The notes under the pieces are model-generated. The model worked only from the letters and a program-made list of their open reading frames with translations. It was not told the DNA's origin and did not search any database. 55,820 bases of DNA, from assembly GCA_030833185.1 (NCBI GenBank), contig JAURHQ010000005.1, positions 1 to 55,820 on the forward strand, written 5' to 3'. The DNA comes from Gammaproteobacteria bacterium (GTDB lineage Bacteria; Pseudomonadota; Gammaproteobacteria; Ga0077536). This document shows positions 40,245-47,700 of this stretch, piece by piece. Position numbers and translations under genes: made by a program. Numbering within the stretch: the stretch's first letter is position 1; each line of letters opens with the position of its first letter.

Positions 40245-41684
40245 TTAACCCAGGGTCACCGGCAGGAAAATCTCGGCGTCTTCACGGCGTACCAGCAAAG
40301 CCACGCGCTGGTCGGCTCGCGAAACGAGTTTCCTGAGATCGTCCGGGCTTTTAACCGGGTTGGCGTTCACCGCGAGGATGACATCACCCGGCCGAATCCC
40401 GGCCTTGGCTGCCGCGCCCGACGCCTCGGTCACCATGACGCCGCGGCCATCGCCCTGTTGCTGACGCGCCTCCTCGTCAAGCGGTTGGACGACAACCCCC
40501 AGGCGCCCCGACTTGGCCGATGAGGGCTGCTCATCGCTGGCCGCCACCAACTGGGACATTTCCCCCAGGGTGACCGCAATTTCCTTCGGCTTGCCGGCCC
40601 GTTGGAGTTCAACCGCCACGTGCTGGCCCGGTTTCTTGCTGGCGATCAGCCGCGACAGCATCGCCGAATCTTCGACGTCCTGACCATCGACCTTCAGGAT
40701 GATGTCTCCGGCCTCAATGCCCGCCTTGGCCGCCGGCATGTTGTCCTGCACCTGATTGACCAAAGCGCCGCGTGGCGTTTCCATGCCGAAAGAGCGTGCG
40801 AGATCCTGATCGAGCGTTTGAACCGAGACGCCAAGGCGACCCCGCTGCACCTTGCCCCCGTGCGCGAGTTGGGTTTGCACATCCATCGCCAGATCAATGG
40901 GAATTGCGAAGGACAAGCCCATGTAGCCGCCGCTTTCGCTGTAAATCTGCGAATTAATTCCGACCACCTCACCATTCAGATTGAGCAAGGGCCCGCCCGA
41001 GTTACCCGGATTAATCGCCACGTCGGTCTGAATGAAAGGCACGTAGTTGCCGTTCGGCAAGGACCGCATCTTGGCGCTCACCACGCCGGCGCTAACCGTA
41101 TTGTCGAAGCCGAAGGGTGAACCAATCGCGATTACCCACTCACCCACATTCAAGCGCGCAGGGTCACCTACCTTAAGCGTGGGCAAGCCGGTGGCATCGA
41201 CCTTGATCAGGGCGACGTCACTGACCTCATCGACGCCAATCACCTTGGCGGTGTACTGGCGTTTGTCGCTGAGGCGGACCGTCACCTCTTCAGCGCCCGC
41301 AACCACGTGTGCGTTGGTCACGATGTGGCCATCGGCAGAAATGATGAATCCGGAACCGCCGCTACGCTGGCTCGGACCGCCGCCATCGCCGCCCGGCGGG
41401 GCGAAGCGCTTGAAAAACTCGGGGACCTGCTCACCGCGTCCCGGAAAGTCGCCGGGCTGTCTGCGACTCACGGGCTTTTCACGGACCACGCTGATATTGA
41501 CCACCGCCGGCGCAGTCTGGCGAACGAGTTCGGTAAAGTCCGGCAAGCCCAATCGGGCACTCGTGGTCCCGACCGGCTCAGCAACGGCGCCGGGCACCAG
41601 CAGCGAGGAAATTTTTTGGTGACCCAGCGCCACCGCCACAACGGCAGCGGCCAAGGTCGGTGCGATAAGTCTGTTGCGTTTCAT
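40245..41684 (-). CDS. Do-family periplasmic serine protease (DegP/DegQ/MucD)
   Basis: 479-residue envelope quality-control protease/chaperone. An N-terminal hydrophobic signal (about 8-22) is followed by a trypsin-like domain with the triad H126 (TNAHVV), D156 (SDVALI) and S229 (GNSGGP). Two PDZ domains follow (about 280-370 and 395-475), the second ending in the PVTLG tail. Length and two PDZ domains match DegP/DegQ/MucD; these names cannot be separated by eye. It is the third gene after a response regulator and kinase on the same strand, with a 77-base gap containing a PmrA-type direct repeat, so regulation by that system is plausible. A terminator follows. Confidence 0.93.
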   Translation of the reverse strand: MKRNRLIAPTLAAAVVAVALGHQKISSLLVPGAVAEPVGTTSARLGLPDFTELVRQTAPAVVNISVVREKPVSRRQPGDFPGRGEQVPEFFKRFAPPGGDGGGPSQRSGGSGFIISADGHIVTNAHVVAGAEEVTVRLSDKRQYTAKVIGVDEVSDVALIKVDATGLPTLKVGDPARLNVGEWVIAIGSPFGFDNTVSAGVVSAKMRSLPNGNYVPFIQTDVAINPGNSGGPLLNLNGEVVGINSQIYSESGGYMGLSFAIPIDLAMDVQTQLAHGGKVQRGRLGVSVQTLDQDLARSFGMETPRGALVNQVQDNMPAAKAGIEAGDIILKVDGQDVEDSAMLSRLIASKKPGQHVAVELQRAGKPKEIAVTLGEMSQLVAASDEQPSSAKSGRLGVVVQPLDEEARQQQGDGRGVMVTEASGAAAKAGIRPGDVILAVNANPVKSPDDLRKLVSRADQRVALLVRREDAEIFLPVTLG

Positions 41685-41760
41685 CGTCTGAGCCTCTCGT
41701 TTTGGCTGACGGGCACCACCCTTTGTGGTTCCCTATGGCTGCAGACTGTGCACGTGCAAG

Positions 41761-41777
41761 CTTAAGCCGGTCTTAAG
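41761..41777 (-). promoter_or_regulatory. PmrA/QseB-type direct repeat upstream of the periplasmic protease
   Basis: CTTAAG occurs at 41761-41766 and again at 41772-41777, five bases apart, giving an 11-base period. This matches the known binding pattern of PmrA/BasR/QseB-type OmpR-family regulators (YTTAAK-N5-YTTAAK). It overlaps the stop codon of the histidine kinase and lies about 77-93 bases before the protease ATG. Because the regulator gene upstream is of this type, the site probably controls the protease. The half-site is palindromic, so strand assignment is by gene context. Confidence 0.55.
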
Positions 41778-43090
41778 CCAGCCCTCTGTTCGTACAACGG
41801 CGGGAAATCGACTGTGATGAGCGCCCCGCCGCCCGGCGCGTCGTCGATGTTGACCGACGCCCGGTGCAAATCGGCGACCCGTTTGACGATCGCAAGACCC
41901 AGCCCGCTGCCCGGTGCCTTGGTGCCTGGTACGCGATGAAAGCGTTCAAAGACCCGGGTGCGCTCGGACGCAGGAATGCCAGGGCCAGTATCGATAACCG
42001 TCAGGCGTGCCCCGTTTCGCGTCGCGCTTACACTGGCGAACACGCGCCCGCCCTCCGGGGTATAGCGCAGCGCATTTTCTAGCAGATTGACGACCAGACT
42101 ACTCAGGCTGCGAGCCTCACCCAAGACGTTTATCGGAGCCTCCACTTCAACGTGCAGCTCGATACCGCGCTCCCGCGCCAGCGTTGCGACCTCCTGACGT
42201 GCCCGCTCCAGCAGACCAGTAAGCTCAACCGACTCCTGCGCACCGCCTACCGCAGAGGAATCAAGTCGCGCGATCGCGAGCAGGCGCTCAACCAGTGTGG
42301 TCGTGCGTGCCATTCCCAGTTTGAGTTCTACCATTGCCTCAGTCCGCTCCTGCTCGCTGCTGGCTCGCTCAAGCAGTTGCAATTGCAGGCGAATGGCCAT
42401 CAGAGGGGTTCGCAATTCGTGCGCAGCGTCAGCCATGAAATCTTGCTGGCCGGCAAGCAACGCTCTTTGGCGCGCAATCAGTTCGTTAAGCGCATCGACC
42501 ATCAGGCCCACTTCCTGCGGCGGATTTGCCAGCGAAAACGGCTCCAGGGCCGCGGGATCCCGACGACCAATGGTCTGCGCCAACGACGACAGCGGCGCCA
42601 GCACCCTGCCCACTGCCCACCAGATCAAAAGGGCGAGCAAGGGCAAAACCGCCATCGCCGGATAGAGCAGGCGCAAGGCGGCCTTGGTGGCGATGATCCG
42701 TCGCGTTGACAAGGGCTGGGCCAGTTGCACGACCCATGGCCCAAGTTCCATCGCATAGATCCGCCAGTCCTCTTGTTCTGTACTGACGCTGTCATACCCG
42801 TTGTGCCGGGGCCGCTCCAGAATTACGCCGTGATGCGACTGATAGCGCAGTACACCACGCCGGTCCCATAACTGGGTCACGATGTGCTGCTCCGGGTCCG
42901 GTTCCACTACTGCGACCTGCCCTAGCAGATAAGCCTTATCTTCCAGAGACAGCGCCTGTTGGCGCAGTTGGTAGTCCAGCAATTCGTCAATCTCACGGCG
43001 CGCCCAATACCAGGTCGCCCCCGTGGCGGTGAGTGTGGTGACCATCGCCGCGAGTAGCAGGAGTAGCAGCAGTCGGTGACGCAGCGACAT
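41762..43090 (-). CDS. Sensor histidine kinase (QseC/PmrB type)
   Basis: 442-residue inner-membrane kinase. TM1 (about 6-26), a short periplasmic sensor (about 30-135) and TM2 (about 140-160) are followed by a HAMP region, HisKA with H224 in DAAHELRTPL, and HATPase with NALRYTPEGG, DTGPGIP and GSGLGLAIV. All kinase boxes are present. The start overlaps the response-regulator stop by one base (TGATG). The PmrA-like box at its 3' end and the downstream protease suggest an envelope-stress role. The stimulus is unknown; metal or cationic-peptide sensing is common in the family. Confidence 0.92.
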   Translation of the reverse strand: MSLRHRLLLLLLLAAMVTTLTATGATWYWARREIDELLDYQLRQQALSLEDKAYLLGQVAVVEPDPEQHIVTQLWDRRGVLRYQSHHGVILERPRHNGYDSVSTEQEDWRIYAMELGPWVVQLAQPLSTRRIIATKAALRLLYPAMAVLPLLALLIWWAVGRVLAPLSSLAQTIGRRDPAALEPFSLANPPQEVGLMVDALNELIARQRALLAGQQDFMADAAHELRTPLMAIRLQLQLLERASSEQERTEAMVELKLGMARTTTLVERLLAIARLDSSAVGGAQESVELTGLLERARQEVATLARERGIELHVEVEAPINVLGEARSLSSLVVNLLENALRYTPEGGRVFASVSATRNGARLTVIDTGPGIPASERTRVFERFHRVPGTKAPGSGLGLAIVKRVADLHRASVNIDDAPGGGALITVDFPPLYEQRAGLRPA

Positions 43091-43752
43091 CAGCGCTCCC
43101 CGCCCAGGCTATAGCCAAGCCCACGCACGGTTTTTATGCGGTGTTCGCCAAGCTTTCTACGAAGATTGTGGATGTGTACCTCGACCGCATTGCTGGCAAC
43201 CTCTTCATCCCAGCCGTACAAGCGCTCTTCAAGTTGCGCGCGCGACACCACCGCGGTTGGGCGCTCCAGCAAGGCCTGCAAGATATTGAATTCTCGCGCA
43301 GACAGGGCGACGGGCTTGCCGTCGCAGGAGACCTCGTGGGTGGCTACCTCGAGCGAGAGTCCTGCCCAGGACATACGGTTATCGGGGTGACCCGTTCGGC
43401 GCCTGACAACTGCCCTGATCCGGGCCGACAGTTCGTCCAGATCGTAGGGTTTGACGAGATAGTCGTCGGCGCCCAGATCAAGACCTCGAACACGGTCGGC
43501 CACCGCATCCCGGGCAGTCGAAATAATCACCGGGACCGGGCTTTGGGCTCGGCGAAGCGCCGCGAGCAGGGACAGCCCATCCCGATCGGGCAGGCCTAAG
43601 TCCAGCAAGACCAGCTCATAAAGTTGCGCGGCAAGGGCGGCCTCTGCATTGCGCGCGTCGTGCACCCAATCGACAGAATGCCCCTCTTGCTGGAGACCCC
43701 GGCGCAGCGCGGCCCCAATCATGCTGTCATCCTCTACCAGCAGTAAGCGCAT
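43090..43752 (-). CDS. OmpR-family response regulator (QseB/PmrA type)
   Basis: 220-residue two-domain regulator: receiver (D51 acceptor, K101 in VKPY) and a winged-helix DNA-binding domain (about 125-215, with LSAREFNILQALLERP and VEVHIHNLRRKLG). It is co-transcribed with the kinase by a one-base overlap. A QseB/PmrA-type direct repeat lies just downstream of the kinase gene, and an inverted repeat lies in this gene's upstream region. No CTTAAG box was found upstream of the regulator itself, so autoregulation through that box is not supported. Confidence 0.93.
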   Translation of the reverse strand: MRLLLVEDDSMIGAALRRGLQQEGHSVDWVHDARNAEAALAAQLYELVLLDLGLPDRDGLSLLAALRRAQSPVPVIISTARDAVADRVRGLDLGADDYLVKPYDLDELSARIRAVVRRRTGHPDNRMSWAGLSLEVATHEVSCDGKPVALSAREFNILQALLERPTAVVSRAQLEERLYGWDEEVASNAVEVHIHNLRRKLGEHRIKTVRGLGYSLGGER

Positions 43753-43831
43753 CGATCGAATCCCCTACCGGCCCCTATTCTTGAACGAGCAAGTTGAACG
43801 CGTTACCACTGCCCGTAGTTCTAGCATCACA

Positions 43832-43847
43832 GGTTAGGATGCTAACC
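43832..43847. promoter_or_regulatory. Inverted repeat in the divergent regulator/aminotransferase region
   Basis: A perfect 6-bp inverted repeat, GGTTAG-N4-CTAACC, sits 30 bases upstream of the aminotransferase ATG and 80 bases upstream of the response-regulator ATG. The same 125-base region carries two copies of TTGAACG (43781 and 43794). Its size and symmetry fit a dimeric repressor or activator site. Confidence 0.4.
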
Positions 43848-43877
43848 ATATCACCCGATGGCTGCAGGAGTTTCCCC

Positions 43878-45224
43878 ATGAATGAGCCGATGTCGCCCGC
43901 CCTAATCCCCCAAGCAGGTCTGGATCTCGAATCCCTATGGATGCCGTTCACGCACAACCGGCTGTTCAAAAAGCAACCACGGGTGGTCACCCAAGGGGAC
44001 GGGATGCATTACACAACAGCGGACGGTCGCCGGATTTTGGACGGTTTATCCGGTCTTTGGTGCTGTAATGCCGGTCACCGACACCCCGCCATCGTTGAAG
44101 CTGTTCGACAGCAGCTGGACACTCTGGACTACGCGCCACCGTTCCAGACCATGCACGACCGCGCCTTCGAATTGGCTGCCAAGCTGGCGAAACTCGCGCC
44201 AGAAGGCCTGGATCGCGTCTTTTTCAGCAATTCGGGCTCCGAAGCGGTAGATACCGCGCTAAAAATCGCACTTGCCTACCATCGAGCCCGAGGAGAGGGG
44301 TCGCGGTTCAGGTTCATCGGGCGTGCCAAGGGCTACCACGGCGTTGGGTTTGGCGGCATTTCGGTCGGCGGAATGCCTGCCAACCGCAAAGCCTTCGCGC
44401 CAGCGATGATCCCGGGTGTTGACCATCTGCCTCACACCCACGACCTGGAGCAGATGGCGTTCAGTCACGGCATGCCCATCTGGGGTGCGCATCTCGCGGA
44501 CGAATTGGAGCGTCTCGTTCAGCTACACGATGCGTCGACTATTGCCGCCGTGATCGTCGAGCCAATGCAGGGCTCCGCAGGCGTCATTGTCCCTCCGCAG
44601 GGATATTTGCAGCGTCTCCGTGAAATCTGCTCCAAGCACGGCATCCTGCTTATTTTTGACGAAGTCATCACTGGCTTCGGGCGTCTCGGGCATTACTTCG
44701 CGAGCGATCGGTTCGGCGTCTCGCCAGACATCATCACCTTCGCAAAAGGCGTCAACAGCGGCATGGTGCCCCTGGGTGGCGCCATCGTTCACCAAAAAAT
44801 CTACGACGCCTTCATGACCGGCCCGGAGCATCTGGTGGAGTTCTTTCACGGTTATACCTATTCCGGTCACCCGCTGGCCTGTGCAGCCGGGGTCGCTGCA
44901 CTAGAGGTCTATGAGGATGCGAATCTCATGGCGCGGGCACGGGAGTTGGAACCAGTACTGGAAACGCTGATGCACAGCCTCCGCGATGAACCGAACGTGG
45001 TTGATATCCGCAATCTCGGCCTTGCTGCAGCGGTCGAACTGGCGCCACGCGCCGGCGAACCAAGTAAACGTGCCATGGAGGTGTTCCACTACTGCTTTGA
45101 CCATGGCGCGCTGGTTCGCTACACCAGTGACATCATCGCGGTTGGCCCCGCTCTTATTGCCAGTGAAAGTCAGTTGGAGGAGATCGTGGAGCTGATTCGT
45201 CGGGGAATCCGCGCTGTCGCCTGA
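43878..45224 (+). CDS. Class III omega-amino acid:pyruvate aminotransferase
   Basis: 448-residue class III PLP aminotransferase, resembling beta-alanine:pyruvate and omega-amino acid aminotransferases. FFSNSGSEAVDTALK contains the PLP phosphate loop, LIFDEVITGFGR carries the cofactor-binding Asp, and FAKGVNSGMVPLGG carries the Schiff-base Lys (near 289). The ATG at 43878 is preceded by AGGAG at 8 bases; an upstream ATG at 43794 gives an unlikely leader. It is divergent from the response regulator and 84 bases before a Nudix gene. It may act on polyamine-derived amines or beta-alanine, but the substrate is not decided here. Confidence 0.9.
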   Translation: MNEPMSPALIPQAGLDLESLWMPFTHNRLFKKQPRVVTQGDGMHYTTADGRRILDGLSGLWCCNAGHRHPAIVEAVRQQLDTLDYAPPFQTMHDRAFELAAKLAKLAPEGLDRVFFSNSGSEAVDTALKIALAYHRARGEGSRFRFIGRAKGYHGVGFGGISVGGMPANRKAFAPAMIPGVDHLPHTHDLEQMAFSHGMPIWGAHLADELERLVQLHDASTIAAVIVEPMQGSAGVIVPPQGYLQRLREICSKHGILLIFDEVITGFGRLGHYFASDRFGVSPDIITFAKGVNSGMVPLGGAIVHQKIYDAFMTGPEHLVEFFHGYTYSGHPLACAAGVAALEVYEDANLMARARELEPVLETLMHSLRDEPNVVDIRNLGLAAAVELAPRAGEPSKRAMEVFHYCFDHGALVRYTSDIIAVGPALIASESQLEEIVELIRRGIRAVA

Positions 45225-45308
45225 GCAGGCAAGGATTTTTGGCGCCATCTTGACCAGCACCATGGCGGGGTGAAATAAAGTACCCCCCCCTGTTTGACGA
45301 GAAACGCG

Positions 45309-45830
45309 ATGAACTTCTGTCCCCAATGCGCCACGCCTTTGACCTGGGTCGAAACTGGCGGTCGTCACCGGGCTGCCTGCCCTCAGCAACGCTGTGGCTA
45401 TGTCCACTGGGACAACCCGGTGCCGGTGGTTGGCGGCATAGTTGAATGGGAAAACCAGATCGTGCTCGTCCGTAACGTCGGATGGCCCGAAAACTGGTAC
45501 GGGCTAGTGACCGGCTTCTTGGAGGCCGGTGAGATGCCTGAGGAAGCGGTGGTTCGCGAAGTTCGAGAAGAAATCGGGGTAGATGCAAGCATCGAATCGT
45601 TTATCGGGATGTACGAGTTTCACCGCAAAAATCAGTTGCTGATCATCTATCACCTGCGGGCGCATTCAGGTGACGTGGTTGTACCCGCCGACGAGATCGC
45701 AGGTTACAAATGGGTTCCGATCGAAAAGGTCCAACCGTGGACAGCAGGCACCGGCCGAGCCTTACGCGATTGGCTTAGAACGCGAGGAATCGAGCGTGAA
45801 ATGCTCGATTTTAGCGAGGTCAACAACTAG
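45309..45830 (+). CDS. Nudix hydrolase with N-terminal zinc ribbon
   Basis: 173-residue Nudix hydrolase with a zinc ribbon (C4, C7, C24, C29) and a complete Nudix box (G69, E75, R83-E84, E87-E88, G90). The hydrolysed compound is probably a nucleoside diphosphate derivative such as NADH or an ADP-sugar. The ATG at 45309 is preferred over the TTG at 45294. It is convergent with yidD (11 bases between stops) and belongs to a different subgroup from the 27.5 kb Nudix protein. Confidence 0.88.
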   Translation: MNFCPQCATPLTWVETGGRHRAACPQQRCGYVHWDNPVPVVGGIVEWENQIVLVRNVGWPENWYGLVTGFLEAGEMPEEAVVREVREEIGVDASIESFIGMYEFHRKNQLLIIYHLRAHSGDVVVPADEIAGYKWVPIEKVQPWTAGTGRALRDWLRTRGIEREMLDFSEVNN

Positions 45831-45841
45831 GCATTGCGGTG

Positions 45842-46111
45842 TTAGGGCACCGGATCGTAACCCGACGTCCCCCACGGATGGCACCGCGCTAAACGCTTAA
45901 GCGTGAGCCAAACACCCCTCCGGGCACCGTGTCTGTCGATAGCCTCCAGACAGTACTCCGAGCAGGTGGGCAGATGCCTGCAACGGGGCGGTATCCAAGG
46001 GGACAGGACGTACCTGTAAAACTGAATGGCACCGCGGAGAAGCGCCCGCAACGCATGCCCTGTCCACTGCAGCACGTACCGAGAATATTCAGACGGCGGC
46101 TTGTTCGCCAT
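45842..46111 (-). CDS. yidD: Membrane protein insertion efficiency factor YidD
   Basis: 89-residue small membrane-associated protein of the YidD family. The conserved [19 protein letters not shown] segment, CHPW and the GYDPVP C-terminus are all present. YidD aids YidC/Sec-dependent insertion of inner-membrane proteins. It overlaps the zinc-finger protein gene by 23 bases, an unusual but plausible pairing. In many bacteria yidD is between rnpA and yidC, but here it stands alone, away from rpmH and yidC. Confidence 0.92.
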   Translation of the reverse strand: MANKPPSEYSRYVLQWTGHALRALLRGAIQFYRYVLSPWIPPRCRHLPTCSEYCLEAIDRHGARRGVWLTLKRLARCHPWGTSGYDPVP

Positions 46112-46280
46112 CACGCTGGGCCGAGGGTTTGGCGTAACGCCGGCTGCAGTAGTAGCAATCGACACTCGGCTTACCGTTAAACCGCAAGTAGACGAGGGGG
46201 TGACCAAGCGCGCCGCCGCCGCCGTCACAGCCAGCGACCTCTTCAGATTCTTTCACCGCGATGATTTCTGTTGGCTCCAT
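46089..46280 (-). CDS. Small zinc-finger (CHCC, NDUFS6-like) protein
   Basis: 63-residue protein with the zf-CHCC pattern: [16 protein letters not shown] followed by DCYYCSRRY. The metal ligands would be the Cys before DGGGG, the His of GHP, and the two Cys of CYYC. The motif is shared with the NDUFS6 subunit of complex I and widespread small bacterial proteins of unclear role. The ATG at 46280 follows GGAG at 10 bases; longer in-frame starts at 46322 and 46379 exist. It overlaps yidD by 23 bases. Confidence 0.82.
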   Translation of the reverse strand: MEPTEIIAVKESEEVAGCDGGGGALGHPLVYLRFNGKPSVDCYYCSRRYAKPSAQRDGEQAAV

Positions 46281-46396
46281 CGGACGTAATCTCCAGAAAA
46301 TCTCAAGACTAGCGTGGCTCATGACCACGCAATGTATGTGTCTTATAGTAGCAAACTGATGCGGGAATTCTGCCGCCATCCTTAAGGAGTACGCCC

Positions 46397-46813
46397 GTGG
46401 CCAAAGTCAGTATGAATTCGGTGTTTGCGATCTCCCCGGATGAAATCTGGAAGCTGATCGGCAAGTTCAATGCGTTGCCGGATTGGCATCCGGCCGTTCA
46501 AAGCAGCAAGTTGGAAGACAATGGGCGTCTACGTCGCTTATCACTCCTGGGGGGCGGCGAAATCGTTGAGCGGCTTGAAACCATCGATGAAAAAGACCGG
46601 CTCTATCGGTACAGCATCATCAGTGGGCCACTTCCGGTAGCAAATTACACCGCGACCCTGCGTGTCAGGGACGATGGCAAAGGCCAATCCCTGGTTGAGT
46701 GGTCCAGTGAGTTTGAACCCGCGACTGGCGCGCCCGAACCGGACGCTATCCGAGCCGTCCAAACCATCTATCAGACCGGTTTCGACAGCCTCAAAAAAAT
46801 GTTTGGCATGTGA
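46397..46813 (+). CDS. SRPBCC-family protein (polyketide cyclase/START-like)
   Basis: 138-residue START-like helix-grip-fold protein. The N-terminal ISPDEIWKLIGKFNALPDWHPAV, the central LVEWSSEFEPA and the C-terminal amphipathic helix (QTIYQTGFDSLKKMF) are family hallmarks. Members bind small hydrophobic ligands or act as lyases; no catalytic residue is evident. It starts with GTG after AAGGAG. It is divergent from the zinc-finger/yidD pair and 34 bases before gcvH. Ligand unknown. Confidence 0.85.
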   Translation: MAKVSMNSVFAISPDEIWKLIGKFNALPDWHPAVQSSKLEDNGRLRRLSLLGGGEIVERLETIDEKDRLYRYSIISGPLPVANYTATLRVRDDGKGQSLVEWSSEFEPATGAPEPDAIRAVQTIYQTGFDSLKKMFGM

Positions 46814-46847
46814 CTATTTTTCACAGCCCGAAAGAGATCCAGCAGCA

Positions 46848-47228
46848 ATGAGCGAAATGCGTTTCACCGAAGACCACGCGTGGGTTCGGATGGAAGAAGA
46901 CGGCATAGCCGTTATTGGGGTGTCTGACTACGCTCAGGAACAACTGGGCGACGTGGTTTATGTCCAACTTCCGGACATCGGTCGAGACCTCCGGCAAGGC
47001 GAGGACTGCTCAACGATTGAATCCGTCAAGACCACCAGCGACGTTAAATGCCCGATGAGTGGTCGAGTACTGGAGATCAACGAGGCCCTGTTGGAGGCCC
47101 CCGAAAAATTGAACGAATCCCCTCTGCAGGAAGGCTGGCTGTTCAAACTAGAGCCCGTTCACGAAGCGGAATTCGAAGATTTAATGGACGATGAAGACTA
47201 CGAAGACTTCGTGGACTCTGCTGGCTGA
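46848..47228 (+). CDS. gcvH: Glycine cleavage system H protein (lipoyl carrier)
   Basis: 126-residue lipoyl-domain protein with the biotinyl/lipoyl fold. The modified lysine is K61 in ESVKTTSDV; flanking segments DHAWVRMEEDG and GVSDYAQEQLGDVVYVQLP are typical GcvH. gcvT and gcvP are not in the window, so it may serve in glycine cleavage with subunits encoded elsewhere or as a carrier for lipoyl relay. The ATG at 46848 lies 34 bases after the SRPBCC stop; an earlier start would read through that gene. The acidic tail (DLMDDEDYEDFVD) is somewhat long for the family. Confidence 0.93.
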   Translation: MSEMRFTEDHAWVRMEEDGIAVIGVSDYAQEQLGDVVYVQLPDIGRDLRQGEDCSTIESVKTTSDVKCPMSGRVLEINEALLEAPEKLNESPLQEGWLFKLEPVHEAEFEDLMDDEDYEDFVDSAG

Positions 47229-47405
47229 ACTGTCTCGGTCAGGCCACAGAGAAACGACTGGCAAAGGCGCTTGTCGGTCGCTTGAAGGCACCATGGTCAT
47301 CGGCGTGTAGAAGGCTACCGCATGACCAGCGACGTTAAGTCCTGCCATAGCACTTGGCGGCCTGAGCAATCGCCGCATGAAACAATGATTTGAAAGGCTG
47401 AACAC

Positions 47406-47675
47406 GTGCTAAGCACAAATTTCCGGCGCGAACTAAAAGCCAAGGCCCATAGCTTGAAACCGGTGGTGATCATCGGCCAACGTGGTGTAACTGATAGCGT
47501 GCTCGCTTCCATCACGGAAGCACTGGATGCGCACGAGTTAATCAAAATCCGTTTGCCGGTAGGCGACCGACAAGAACAACCAGCCCAAATTGAGCACATC
47601 GCGTCCAGCCTCGGGGCCGACGTCGTCGGAGCGATAGGACGGGTGGCGATTCTTTATCGCAAAGCGCTCAAATGA
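47406..47675 (+). CDS. yhbY: YhbY-family RNA-binding (CRM) protein
   Basis: 89-residue CRM-domain protein of the YhbY/CRS1 family, which associates with the ribosome large subunit and aids its maturation. The GQRGVTDSVLASITEALDAHELIKIRL stretch includes the GxxG loop that contacts RNA. It starts with GTG at 47406 after AAAGG, and ends 25 bases before phaC. The 177-base gap before it holds no gene. Confidence 0.92.
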   Translation: MLSTNFRRELKAKAHSLKPVVIIGQRGVTDSVLASITEALDAHELIKIRLPVGDRQEQPAQIEHIASSLGADVVGAIGRVAILYRKALK

Positions 47676-47700
47676 TTTTCATCAACATGGAATAGCACGC

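Noticed and set aside
47034..47338. Repeat of ACCAGCGACGTTAA inside gcvH (47034) and after it (47325)
   Set aside because: Only 14 bases with no larger similarity around; likely chance or a very small duplication, and no gene remnant was seen in the gap.
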